In this document: piece after piece, positions 1 to 5,500 of the stretch | Position numbering within the stretch: the stretch's first letter is position 1 | Layout: each line of letters begins with the position of its first letter | From: Leucobacter sp. | Lineage (GTDB): Bacteria > Actinomycetota > Actinomycetes > Actinomycetales > Microbacteriaceae | Reading direction: 5' to 3' | Length of the DNA: 5,500 nucleotides | Assembly: GCA_031178565.1 (NCBI GenBank) | Contig: JAPSIU010000205.1 | Coordinates: 1-5,500 of the forward strand | Program-made: the position numbers and the translations under genes | The notes under the pieces: model-generated | The model's database searches: none | The model's input: the letters and a program-made list of their open reading frames with translations, nothing else | Told to the model about the DNA's origin: nothing

Positions 1-52
1 GGCCGGCGGCGATGCCCGCCGCTCGGAACCCCTGCGGGGCGGTGACGGTCAC
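1..52 (-). CDS. argJ: ArgJ, bifunctional ornithine acetyltransferase / N-acetylglutamate synthase (N-terminal fragment, runs off left edge)
   Basis: Only the first 17 codons are in the window. Read from the GTG at 52-50 they give (M)TVTAPQGFRAAGIAAG, which matches the usual start of ArgJ (the TAPQGFRAAG block). ArgJ moves the acetyl group of N-acetylornithine to glutamate, and in bifunctional forms also makes N-acetylglutamate from acetyl-CoA, so arginine synthesis can run as a cycle in the cytosol. The GTG start is supported by a GGAG Shine-Dalgarno 7 bases upstream and by a 4-base GTGA overlap with the argC stop, which suggests translational coupling. The argC-argJ order is the standard actinobacterial arginine operon order. 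The catalytic Thr and the rest of the protein lie outside the window, so whether it is mono- or bifunctional cannot be judged. Confidence 0.9.
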   Translation of the reverse strand, partial: MTVTAPQGFRAAGIAAG

Positions 53-63
53 GGTGCGACTCC
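49..63 (-). promoter_or_regulatory. GTGA stop/start overlap and Shine-Dalgarno for argJ
   Basis: On the minus strand the argC stop TGA (51-49) and the argJ start GTG (52-50) share the sequence GTGA. A GGAG Shine-Dalgarno (63-60) sits within the last codons of argC, 7 bases before the GTG. This decides the argJ start and suggests that argJ is translated by ribosomes finishing argC. Confidence 0.85.
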
Positions 64-1110
64 ATTCGTGCTGAGGCCGGTGGTCTCGGGGATCCCGAGG
101 GCGATGTTCGCCGACTGGATCGCCGCGCCCGCGGTGCCCTTGGCGAGGTTGTCGAGGGCGGCGACGACCACGACGCGGCCGGCGGCCTCGTCCACGGCGA
201 CGCCGATGAGGCAGGTGTTGGCGCCGAGCGTGTCCGCCGTGCGCGGGAACTGCCCCTCGGGCAGCAGGTGGACGAACGGCTCGTCGGCGTACGCCGCCTC
301 CCACGCCGCGCGCACCTCGTCGGCACTCGTGCCGGGAGCGATCTGCGCGGTCGAGGTCGCGAGGATCCCGCGGCTCATCGGGACGAGCACCGGCGTGAAG
401 CTGATCGCGGGCTCGTCGCGCGCGCCCGCGTTCCTGAGGGCCTGGCGGATCTCGGGGATGTGCCGGTGCGTGCCGCCCACCGCGTACGGATTCGCGGAGC
501 CCATGAGCTCGGCGCCGAGCAGGTGGGTCTTCGCGGCCTTGCCCGCGCCGCTCGGGCCGACCGCGAGCACGGAGACGATATCTCGCGCCTCGATCACGCC
601 GGCCGCGATACCGGGCGCGAGCGACAGCGCGACGGTCGACGCGTTGCAGCCGGGGGCCGCGATCCTCGTCGCTCCCGCGAGCGCGTCGCGCTGCCGGCCC
701 GGCTTCCCGTCGGCTCCGACGACGATGAGCTCGGGCACGCCGTAGGTCCAGGCGCCGTGATGGTCGCCGCCGTAGAAAGCGGCCCAGTCCGCGGGATCCG
801 CGAGGCGGTGATCCGCGCCGCAGTCGACCGCGAGGCGCACGTCGGCGAGCCGGCCGGTGAGGTCGCCCGAGGCGCCGTGCGGAAGAGCGAAGAAGACGAT
901 GTCGTGGCCGTCGAGCACCTCGGGGGTCGTCTCGCGGAGCGTCAGCCGCGCGAGCGAGCGGAGATGGGGCTGCGACTCGACGAGCGGGCGGCCGGCGCTC
1001 GAGTGCCCGGTGACGGTGCGGATCTCGAACTCGGGGTGTCCGGCCAGCAGGCGCAGCAGCTCGCCGCCCGCATACCCGCTGGCACCGGCTACCGCAACGC
1101 TGTAGGTCAT
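49..1110 (-). CDS. argC: ArgC, N-acetyl-gamma-glutamyl-phosphate reductase
   Basis: This 353-residue protein has the normal length for ArgC. The enzyme uses NADPH to reduce N-acetylglutamyl-5-phosphate to the semialdehyde, the third step of arginine synthesis in the cytosol. Visible motifs are the N-terminal Rossmann loop GASGYAGGELLRLL (residues 9-22), the LPHGAS segment (76-81), the PGCNAS motif with catalytic Cys155, the GPSGAGK block (185-191), GTHRHIPEI (213-221) with the likely catalytic His217, and the C-terminal DNLAKGTAGAAIQ (320-332). The start is ATG followed by TYSVAVAG, as is typical, with an AGGAG Shine-Dalgarno 5 bases upstream (1116-1120). It is first in its operon and overlaps argJ by four bases. 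Its promoter should lie in the 138-bp spacer upstream, which holds repeats but no clear AT-rich ARG box. The frame is intact and no key residue is missing. Confidence 0.98.
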   Translation of the reverse strand: MTYSVAVAGASGYAGGELLRLLAGHPEFEIRTVTGHSSAGRPLVESQPHLRSLARLTLRETTPEVLDGHDIVFFALPHGASGDLTGRLADVRLAVDCGADHRLADPADWAAFYGGDHHGAWTYGVPELIVVGADGKPGRQRDALAGATRIAAPGCNASTVALSLAPGIAAGVIEARDIVSVLAVGPSGAGKAAKTHLLGAELMGSANPYAVGGTHRHIPEIRQALRNAGARDEPAISFTPVLVPMSRGILATSTAQIAPGTSADEVRAAWEAAYADEPFVHLLPEGQFPRTADTLGANTCLIGVAVDEAAGRVVVVAALDNLAKGTAGAAIQSANIALGIPETTGLSTNGVAP

Positions 1111-1160
1111 CGGGGCTCCTCAGTTCTCGTGCGCGCTCCGCATCGGGGCGGGCGTCGCGA

Positions 1161-1194
1161 TCAGGGCAGTGCCGCTATCAGGGCGGTGCCACTA
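1161..1194. repeat. 17-bp tandem direct repeat upstream of argC
   Basis: Two adjoining 17-base units, TCAGGGCAGTGCCGCTA (1161-1177) and TCAGGGCGGTGCCACTA (1178-1194), match at 15 of 17 positions with no gap between them. The first unit contains the small palindrome GGCAGTGCC. The GTGCC core recurs at a 17-bp pitch and appears once more inverted, as GGCAC, at 1199-1203. The array lies 51-84 bp before the argC start, a normal place for operators, but no binding protein can be named. Confidence 0.8.
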
Positions 1195-1204
1195 TTCTGG
1201 CACC
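1185..1204. promoter_or_regulatory. Inverted repeat GGTGCCA-N6-TGGCACC, candidate operator or hairpin upstream of argC
   Basis: This is a perfect 7-bp inverted repeat (1185-1191 and 1198-1204) around a 6-base AT-richer centre, CTATTC. It overlaps the second unit of the 17-bp tandem repeat and covers the weak -10-like CAGAAT on the minus strand (1199-1194). A symmetric site over a possible -10 would fit an operator for a dimeric repressor. In RNA it could also be a small hairpin acting as the end of the echA transcript, but there is no U tract. The structure is certain; the function is inference. Confidence 0.4.
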
Positions 1205-1248
1205 TCGTCGCGACACCGGCGGGCACCGGGCGGACTCGCGCGCCCCGC

Positions 1249-2025
1249 CTACCGGTGCTTGAACTCGGGCGCCCGCTTCTCGGCGAAGGCGCGCATCCCC
1301 TCCGTCTGGTCGTCGGTGGCGAACGCGGCCGCGAAGGCCTGCCGCTCGAAGCGCAGCCCCTCCGCGAGAGAGGTCTCCTGAGCCGCCTGCAGCGCTTCCT
1401 TCGCGGCGTAGACCGCAGGCAGCGACTTCGAGGCGATCGTCTCGGCCGTCTGCGCGGCCTCGGCGAGCAGATCCGCCGCCGGTACCACGCGGGACACGAG
1501 CCCGGACCGCTCGGCCTCCTCGGCAGCCATGGTGCGCCCGGTCAGGATCATCTCGGCCGCCTTGTACTTGCCGATGGCCCGGGGAAGCCGCTGCGACCCG
1601 CCGAACCCGGGCAGGATCCCGAGGTTGATCTCCGGCTGCCCGAACTTCGCCGTGTCGGCGGCGATGATGATGTCGCACATCATGGCGAGCTCGCATCCGC
1701 CGCCGAGCGCGAAGCCAGCGACGGCCGCGATCACGGGAGTGCGCATCCGCTCGAAACCTCCCCAGCCCGGGAACGGCCCTCCGAGATACATCTCGCTGTA
1801 GTCGAGCTCGGCCATCTCCTTGATGTCGGCGCCGGCGGCGAAGGCCTTCTCCGATCCGGTGATGACGATCGCGCCGATCCCGGGATCCGCGTCAAAGGCG
1901 AGCGCGGCCTCGATGAGCTCGCGCACGAGCGTCGCATTCAGCGCGTTCAACGCCTCCGGCCGGTCGAGTGTGATCGTGGCGACGCGCCCCCGCGTCTCGG
2001 TGATGATGGCGGTGTACTCGGTCAT
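1249..2025 (-). CDS. echA8: Enoyl-CoA hydratase (crotonase family, EchA8-like)
   Basis: This 258-residue crotonase-fold protein adds water to trans-2-enoyl-CoA to give 3-hydroxyacyl-CoA in beta-oxidation or branched-chain amino acid breakdown. The oxyanion-hole segment AFAAGADIKEM (61-71, Ala66) and GFALGGGCELAMMCD (104-118, Gly109 and catalytic Glu112) are present, as is FGQPEINLGILPGFGGSQRLPR (128-149), whose Glu132 is the second catalytic acid. Both glutamates being present argues for a true hydratase rather than an isomerase or hydrolase relative. The C-terminal EGMRAFAEKRAPEF is also typical. Overall it resembles Mycobacterium tuberculosis EchA8 from memory, so the symbol is by similarity; the substrate chain length cannot be read from sequence. 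The ATG start has a GAGAGGAA Shine-Dalgarno (about 2038-2031) at good spacing. It follows prpC by 72 bases on the same strand, separated by a long hairpin, so it is either the last gene of the prp operon or a separate unit. Confidence 0.94.
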   Translation of the reverse strand: MTEYTAIITETRGRVATITLDRPEALNALNATLVRELIEAALAFDADPGIGAIVITGSEKAFAAGADIKEMAELDYSEMYLGGPFPGWGGFERMRTPVIAAVAGFALGGGCELAMMCDIIIAADTAKFGQPEINLGILPGFGGSQRLPRAIGKYKAAEMILTGRTMAAEEAERSGLVSRVVPAADLLAEAAQTAETIASKSLPAVYAAKEALQAAQETSLAEGLRFERQAFAAAFATDDQTEGMRAFAEKRAPEFKHR

Positions 2026-2041
2026 CGGCGTTCCTCTCGAC

Positions 2042-2090
2042 GGATCACGGTGTCGGAGTCCACGCTATCGCGCTCTCCGCACCGCGACCC
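2042..2090 (-). terminator. Long imperfect hairpin between prpC and echA (candidate terminator or intercistronic stabiliser)
   Basis: Read as minus-strand RNA, 2090-2075 pairs with 2058-2042 in a 16-bp stem: 14 Watson-Crick pairs, two G-U pairs (2085/2047 and 2088/2044) and one bulged A (2053). Inside the 16-base loop, 2073-2070 can pair with 2065-2062 around a GAUA tetraloop. The structure starts 7 bases after the prpC stop and ends 4 bases before the echA Shine-Dalgarno. No U tract follows, so it is not a classical intrinsic terminator. Actinobacteria often use hairpins without U tails, and a processing or RNA-stabilising role between cistrons is equally possible. Pairing was worked out by hand; the function is inferred. 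Confidence 0.5.
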
Positions 2091-2097
2091 TCCCCCG

Positions 2098-3225
2098 CTA
2101 CGCCTCGACGTGCCGCTCCTCGGGACCGTTGTACGCCGAGAGCGGGCGGATCAGGGCGTTCGACGCCGCCTGCTCCATGATGTGAGCCGTCCAGCCCGGA
2201 ACTCGCGCCGCGATGAACAGCGGCGTGAAGATCTCCGTGTCGAAGCCCAGCAGGTGGTAGGCGGGGCCCGAGGGGAAGTCGAGGTTGGGGTGGATGCCCT
2301 TGCGCGCGACGAACTCCGCCTCGAGGGTGCGAACCAGCTCCGCGAGGTCCGTGCGCCCCGACTCCTCGAGCAGCACGTCGAGTGCGGCCCGCATCGTGGG
2401 CACGCGGGAGTCGCCGTTCTTGTACACGCGGTGCCCGAACCCCATGATCTTCCGCTTCTCCGCGAGGGCGCGGTCGAGCCAGGGACCGACCGCCTCGGCG
2501 GATCCGATCTCGCTCAGGATGTGCATGACGGCTTCGTTGGCCCCGCCGTGCAGCGGGCCCTTGAGGGCGCCGATCGCGCCGACGACCGCGGAGTAGAGGT
2601 CCGAGGTGGTCGAGGCGATCACGCGGGCGGTGAAGGTGGAGGCGTTGAAGGAGTGCTCCGCGTACAGCACCATCGAGACGCGGAAGACGTCGACGGCCGC
2701 GTCCGAGGGCAGCTCTCCGAAGGTCATCCACAGGAAGTTGCGCGAGTAGTCGAGGTCGTCCCGCGGCGGGATCGGCTCCTGGCCGCGGCGCCGTCGCTGC
2801 ACGGCCGCCACGATCGTGGGCAGCTGCGCGAAGAGGTACGCTGAACGCCCGAGGTCGAGCTCCCGATCCGTCCACCCGCCGGGCCGGTGCAGCGTGTCGT
2901 CGAACGTGCCGAGCTGGCTCACGGCGGTCCGCACGATGTCCATCGGGTGCGCCTCGACCGGGATGGTGTCGAGAAGCTCGAGGGTGCGCCGGTCGAGCCG
3001 CCGAAGAGATCGCTCGAGGCGCTCGAACTCGGCGAGCTGCTCCTCGTCCGGCAGTTCGCCGTGCCACAGGAGGTAGGCGACCGCCTCGAACGGCTGCGCG
3101 GCCGCGAGCTCCTGCACGGGGTACCCCCGGTACAGCAGGCTGTTCGTCTCGGGGTTGACCTTCGAGATCGCGGTGACATCGGCCACCACCCCCGCGAGGC
3201 CCTTCTTGATGTCTGATTCGGTCAT
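2098..3225 (-). CDS. prpC: PrpC, 2-methylcitrate synthase
   Basis: This 375-residue protein belongs to the citrate synthase family, in its short 2-methylcitrate synthase branch. It condenses propionyl-CoA with oxaloacetate to 2-methylcitrate and CoA, the entry step of the methylcitrate cycle. The N-terminal GLAGVVADVTAISKVNPETNSLLYRGYPVQEL (9-40) is typical of PrpC. Active-site residues are visible as His191 in EHSFNAS, His226 in GPLHGGANE, His265 in GFGHRVYK and Asp316 in NLDFPSG. Substrate-binding arginines are likely Arg274, Arg341 (AARVPGW) and Arg360 (LIRPLSAY). His226, His265 and Asp316 sit at a constant offset from the catalytic triad I recall for Salmonella PrpC. The start is fixed by an AGGAGG Shine-Dalgarno 5 bases before ATG, in the 12-bp gap after prpB. 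Some activity as an ordinary citrate synthase is possible, but the prpDB context favours methylcitrate. The frame is intact. Confidence 0.95.
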   Translation of the reverse strand: MTESDIKKGLAGVVADVTAISKVNPETNSLLYRGYPVQELAAAQPFEAVAYLLWHGELPDEEQLAEFERLERSLRRLDRRTLELLDTIPVEAHPMDIVRTAVSQLGTFDDTLHRPGGWTDRELDLGRSAYLFAQLPTIVAAVQRRRRGQEPIPPRDDLDYSRNFLWMTFGELPSDAAVDVFRVSMVLYAEHSFNASTFTARVIASTTSDLYSAVVGAIGALKGPLHGGANEAVMHILSEIGSAEAVGPWLDRALAEKRKIMGFGHRVYKNGDSRVPTMRAALDVLLEESGRTDLAELVRTLEAEFVARKGIHPNLDFPSGPAYHLLGFDTEIFTPLFIAARVPGWTAHIMEQAASNALIRPLSAYNGPEERHVEA

Positions 3226-3237
3226 GGTTTCCTCCTG
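3226..3237 (-). promoter_or_regulatory. Strong Shine-Dalgarno in the prpB-prpC gap
   Basis: The 12-base gap between the prpB stop TAA and the prpC ATG contains AGGAGG (3236-3231), a full anti-16S match, followed by the 5-base spacer AAACC. It fixes the prpC start and leaves no room for a separate promoter in the gap, so prpC is read from the prpDB transcript. Confidence 0.85.
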
Positions 3238-4137
3238 TTAGCGGGCGACCTCGAAATTGAACACGCTCGTGTCGAAGCGGGTGTAGGCCTCGTAGTCGAC
3301 GAGGTCGTACAGGTCAGCGCGGTGCTGCATCTCTCCGAGCTTCGAGGTGAGGCGTCCCTCCTCGTTCAGCGTGTCGAGCGCGCGGTCCGTGGCTCCCATC
3401 GCGATCCGGAGCATCGAGACCGGCCAGATCACGATGTTCACGCCGATGTCGGCGAGCTGCTGCGACGAGAACAGCTCGCTCTTGCCGAACTCCGTCATGT
3501 TCGCGAGGATCGGCACGTCGAGCGCCTTCCGCATCGCCTCGAACTCCTCGAGAGTGCGCATCGCCTCGGGGAAGATCGAGTCCGCCCCGGCGTCGACGAG
3601 TGCTCTGGCGCGGTCGATCGCGGCGTCCAGCCCCTCGGCGGCGCGGATGTCGGTGCGCGCCATGATGAGGAAATTCGGGTCGCGTCGCGCGTCCACGGCG
3701 GCGCGGATCCGCTTGACCGCCGTGCTCTCGTCGACGACGCTCTTGCCGTCGAGGTGTCCGCAGCGCTTCGGGTTGATCTGATCCTCGATGTGGCAGCCCG
3801 CGAGACCCGCGTCCTCGAGCGTCTGGATCGTGCGCGCCACGTTCATCGGCTCGCCGAAGCCGGTGTCGGCGTCCACGATCGCGGGCAGCTCGGTCACCCG
3901 TGCGATCTGCTGCGCGCGCCCGGCCACTTCGGTGAGCGTCGTGAGGCCGATGTCGGGCAGCCCGAGATCCGCGGAGAGCACGGCTCCCGAGATGTAGACC
4001 CCGTCGAAGCCCTTTCGCTCGATGAGCCGTGCCGAGAGCGGGTTGAACGCACCCGGGAGGCGGAGCAGCTCGCCGCTCGCGAGCCGCTCTCGGAAGAGGC
4101 GGCGCTTCTCGGCCGCGGTGGTGGTGCTGTAGAGCAT
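3238..4137 (-). CDS. prpB: PrpB, 2-methylisocitrate lyase
   Basis: This 299-residue protein is a member of the isocitrate lyase / PEP mutase superfamily, with the usual PrpB length. It splits 2-methylisocitrate into pyruvate and succinate, the last step of the methylcitrate cycle, using Mg2+. Key residues are Ser50-Gly51 in YISGAV, Asp62 in GLPDIG, the metal-binding VDADTGFGE (88-96, Asp89 and Asp91), HIEDQ (116-120, Glu118), the catalytic loop KRCGH (124-128, Cys126), ARTD (160-163, Arg161), Glu191, and NMTEFGKS (213-220). KRCGH rather than KKCGH, the short length and the prp neighbours favour methylisocitrate lyase over isocitrate lyase. The start ATG shares one base with the prpD stop (TGATG), and a modest AAGGGA Shine-Dalgarno lies 8 bases upstream, so translational coupling to prpD is likely. 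The C-terminal DLVDYEAYTRFDTSVFNFEVAR is intact. Confidence 0.97.
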   Translation of the reverse strand: MLYSTTTAAEKRRLFRERLASGELLRLPGAFNPLSARLIERKGFDGVYISGAVLSADLGLPDIGLTTLTEVAGRAQQIARVTELPAIVDADTGFGEPMNVARTIQTLEDAGLAGCHIEDQINPKRCGHLDGKSVVDESTAVKRIRAAVDARRDPNFLIMARTDIRAAEGLDAAIDRARALVDAGADSIFPEAMRTLEEFEAMRKALDVPILANMTEFGKSELFSSQQLADIGVNIVIWPVSMLRIAMGATDRALDTLNEEGRLTSKLGEMQHRADLYDLVDYEAYTRFDTSVFNFEVAR

Positions 4138-4139
4138 CA
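4135..4139 (-). promoter_or_regulatory. TGATG stop/start overlap of prpD and prpB
   Basis: On the minus strand the prpD stop TGA (4139-4137) and the prpB ATG (4137-4135) share one base. This arrangement supports reinitiation or coupled translation and confirms that the two genes share a transcript. Confidence 0.85.
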
Positions 4140-5500
4140 GAACAGTCCCTTCGGGGCGGCGGCGAGATCGATCACGCCGGCCTTCGCGACGATGTTGAGC
4201 TCGCGGACCTCATCGGCGGTAAGCTCCGGCAGGCGCTGCACGAGGTCGAGGAAGCGCTCGATCTCGGCCTCCTCGAGCACCGGCTCGGCGAGCAGGCGGA
4301 ACTTGCCGATGTACTGCTCACGGGCGAACGGCCGAGCGCCGAGCGGGTGGGCGTCCGCGACGGCGATCTCGTCGACGAGCTTCGTGCCGTCGGCGAGCTC
4401 GATCTCGACGCGCCCCCCGAACGACTTCTCATCGGGATCCTCGGAGTGGTAGCGGCGCGTCCACTCCGGATCCTCGGCCGTGGTGATCTTGTGCCACAGC
4501 TCGACGGTGTCCTGGCGGGCGGCCCGCTCGGGGGCGTACGACTCGACGTGGTGCCAGCCGCCGTCCTGCAGCGCGACCGCGAAGATGTACGGGATCGAGT
4601 GGTCGAGGGTCTCCCGCGAGGCCTCCGGGTCGTACTTCTGCGGATCGTTCGCGCCCGACCCGATCACGGTGTGCGTGTGGTGGCTCGTGTGCAGCACGAT
4701 GGCCCTGATGTTCGTCGGATCGGCGAGTTCGGGCCGCTCGCCCCGGAGCTTGCGCGCGAGGTCGATCCAGGCCTGCGCCTGGTACTCCGCCGAGTGCTCC
4801 TTCGTGTAGCTGTCGAGGATCGCGCGCTTGGGCTCGCCGGCGGCGGGCAACGGCACCTCGTAGGACGCGTCGGGTCCGTCGAGCAGCCACGCGATCACAC
4901 CGTCCTCGCCCTCGTAGACGGGACTCGGCGAGGTCTGGCCGCGCATCGCGCGATCCACGGCCTCGACCGCCATCTTGCCCGCGAACGCGGGCGCGTGCGC
5001 TTTCCAGGTCGAGATCTCGCCCTTGCGGCTCTGCCGGGTCGCGGTCGTCGTGTGCAGCGCCTGCGCGACGGCCTGGGCGGTCGTCGCGACGTCGAGGCCG
5101 AGCAGCGTGGCGATGCCGGCCGCGGCCGAGGGACCGAGGTGCGCGACGTGGTCGATCTTGTGCCGGTGCAGGCAGATGGCGCGCACCAGGTCCATCTGGA
5201 TCTCGTAGCCGGTCGCGATGCCGCGTACGAGCGCCCGACCGTCGGCGCCGGTGTGCTGGGCGACCGCGAGGATCGGCGGGATGTTGTCGCCGGGGTGCGA
5301 GTACTCGGCGGCGAGGAAGGTGTCGTGGTAGTCGAGCTCGCGAACCGCGACGCCGTTCGCCCAGGCCGCCCACTCCGGACTCGACAGCTGCGCTCCCGAT
5401 CCCGCTCCCGAACCATCCGGGCCCGTGCCCGGGAGGCCGAAGATCGCGGAGCCGGCGCCCCCGGTGGAGACCGGGTGCGAGCGCAGGCGCTCTCGCACCC
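4137..5500 (-). CDS. prpD: PrpD, 2-methylcitrate dehydratase (5' end missing at right edge)
   Basis: This MmgE/PrpD-family protein dehydrates 2-methylcitrate to 2-methyl-cis-aconitate without an iron-sulfur cluster; an aconitase elsewhere must add water back. The 453 residues visible from codon 5498 include SPEWAAWANGVAVRELDYHDTF (40-61), YSHPGDNIPPILAVAQH (66-82), HRHKIDHVAHLGPSAAAGIA (111-130), RQSRKGEISTWKAHAPAFAG (155-174) and a C-terminal half with TSHHTHTVIGSGANDPQKYDP (271-291) and DHSIPYIFAVALQDG (299-313). The frame is open to the window edge. The first GTG at 5498 is probably not the true start: family members run to about 500 residues, so roughly 50 N-terminal residues are likely missing, and the sequence at the edge already matches an internal HPVSTGGAGSAIFG-type segment. 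It is the first visible gene of prpDBC. A Gly/Ser-rich stretch at residues 24-36 contains a 12-bp in-frame repeat. Confidence 0.96.
   Translation of the reverse strand, partial: VRERLRSHPVSTGGAGSAIFGLPGTGPDGSGAGSGAQLSSPEWAAWANGVAVRELDYHDTFLAAEYSHPGDNIPPILAVAQHTGADGRALVRGIATGYEIQMDLVRAICLHRHKIDHVAHLGPSAAAGIATLLGLDVATTAQAVAQALHTTTATRQSRKGEISTWKAHAPAFAGKMAVEAVDRAMRGQTSPSPVYEGEDGVIAWLLDGPDASYEVPLPAAGEPKRAILDSYTKEHSAEYQAQAWIDLARKLRGERPELADPTNIRAIVLHTSHHTHTVIGSGANDPQKYDPEASRETLDHSIPYIFAVALQDGGWHHVESYAPERAARQDTVELWHKITTAEDPEWTRRYHSEDPDEKSFGGRVEIELADGTKLVDEIAVADAHPLGARPFAREQYIGKFRLLAEPVLEEAEIERFLDLVQRLPELTADEVRELNIVAKAGVIDLAAAPKGLF
5391..5414 (-). repeat. 12-bp in-frame tandem repeat in prpD encoding GSGA-GSGA
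   Basis: The plus-strand units CGCTCCCGATCC (5391-5402) and CGCTCCCGAACC (5403-5414) match at 11 of 12 positions. On the coding strand they give Gly-Ser-Gly-Ala twice, in a Gly-rich stretch just before the conserved SPEWAAWANG block. Because the unit is four codons long, copy-number change would keep the frame. Confidence 0.8.

Larger units (their letters stand above)
1111..1248 (-). promoter_or_regulatory. echA-argC intergenic region, presumed argC promoter region
   Basis: These 138 bases separate the echA stop from the argC start and are the only local place for an arg operon promoter. They hold the tandem and inverted repeats listed separately, a weak extended -10-like TGCCAGAAT on the minus strand (1202-1194, 4 of 6 matches in the hexamer) with no convincing -35, and the argC Shine-Dalgarno at 1116-1120. 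Just after the echA stop there is a small GC hairpin: 5-bp stem GGGCG/CGCCC at 1241-1245 and 1228-1232, with an 8-base loop and no U tract. Two copies of GTCGCGA (1154-1160 and 1207-1213) flank the repeats. I see no AT-rich ARG-box-like palindrome. The role as promoter region rests on position; the exact start site is not visible. Confidence 0.5.

Noticed and set aside
1161..1204. CRISPR-like or mobile-element end for the repeats upstream of argC
   Set aside because: There are only two units with no spacer between them, no target-site duplication is visible, and no transposase or cas gene is nearby.
268..2844. Very long plus-strand open frame (858 codons) antisense to argC, echA and prpC
   Set aside because: It is Arg/Gly/Glu-rich low-complexity translation with no recognisable domain, and it crosses three well-supported genes and both spacers. 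It is explained by GC-rich third positions of the minus-strand genes removing stop codons from the opposite strand.
2045..3067. Minus-strand 340-codon frame overlapping prpC
   Set aside because: It is an out-of-frame Arg/Ala-rich shadow of prpC, which has the conserved active-site residues and a strong Shine-Dalgarno.
3322..4452. Plus-strand open frame of 376 codons antisense to prpB and the end of prpD
   Set aside because: It has the same Arg/Glu/Asp-rich shadow composition and no domain, and it lies opposite a complete prpB with all catalytic motifs.
4429..5373. Minus-strand 314-codon frame overlapping prpD
   Set aside because: It is an Arg/Gly/Pro-rich shadow frame without motifs; the PrpD frame carries the family signatures.
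5417..5432. Inverted repeat CCGGGC-CCGT-GCCCGG inside prpD
   Set aside because: A 6-bp GC-only stem inside a Gly/Pro-rich coding stretch is expected by chance at this GC content and has no supporting context.

Overview
The window is high-GC, gene-dense DNA with every gene on the minus strand. Its GC-rich third codon positions produce long spurious open frames on the other strand. Together with the order argC-argJ and a prpD-prpB-prpC cluster, this suggests a high-GC actinobacterium. A Micrococcales/Microbacteriaceae-type host is my inference from protein style, not something proved here.

Layout, in the direction of transcription (right to left): (1) a 5'-truncated prpD (2-methylcitrate dehydratase), prpB (2-methylisocitrate lyase) and prpC (2-methylcitrate synthase) form one tight operon. 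prpD and prpB share one base (TGATG), and prpB and prpC are 12 bp apart with a strong Shine-Dalgarno. (2) A 72-bp spacer is mostly filled by a long imperfect hairpin. (3) A single EchA8-like enoyl-CoA hydratase gene follows. (4) A 138-bp spacer carries a 17-bp tandem repeat and a 7-bp-stem inverted repeat. (5) argC comes next, and the first 17 codons of argJ, overlapping argC by GTGA, run off the left edge.

Functionally, two modules lie back to back. PrpC condenses propionyl-CoA with oxaloacetate, PrpD dehydrates 2-methylcitrate, and after a rehydration step by an aconitase not in the window PrpB cleaves 2-methylisocitrate to pyruvate and succinate. The enoyl-CoA hydratase could supply acyl-CoA breakdown products to this cycle, but only position suggests that. 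argC-argJ is the start of an arginine biosynthesis operon. None of the genes belongs to a new system. The least explained parts are the two spacers, and there is a small in-frame repeat in prpD.
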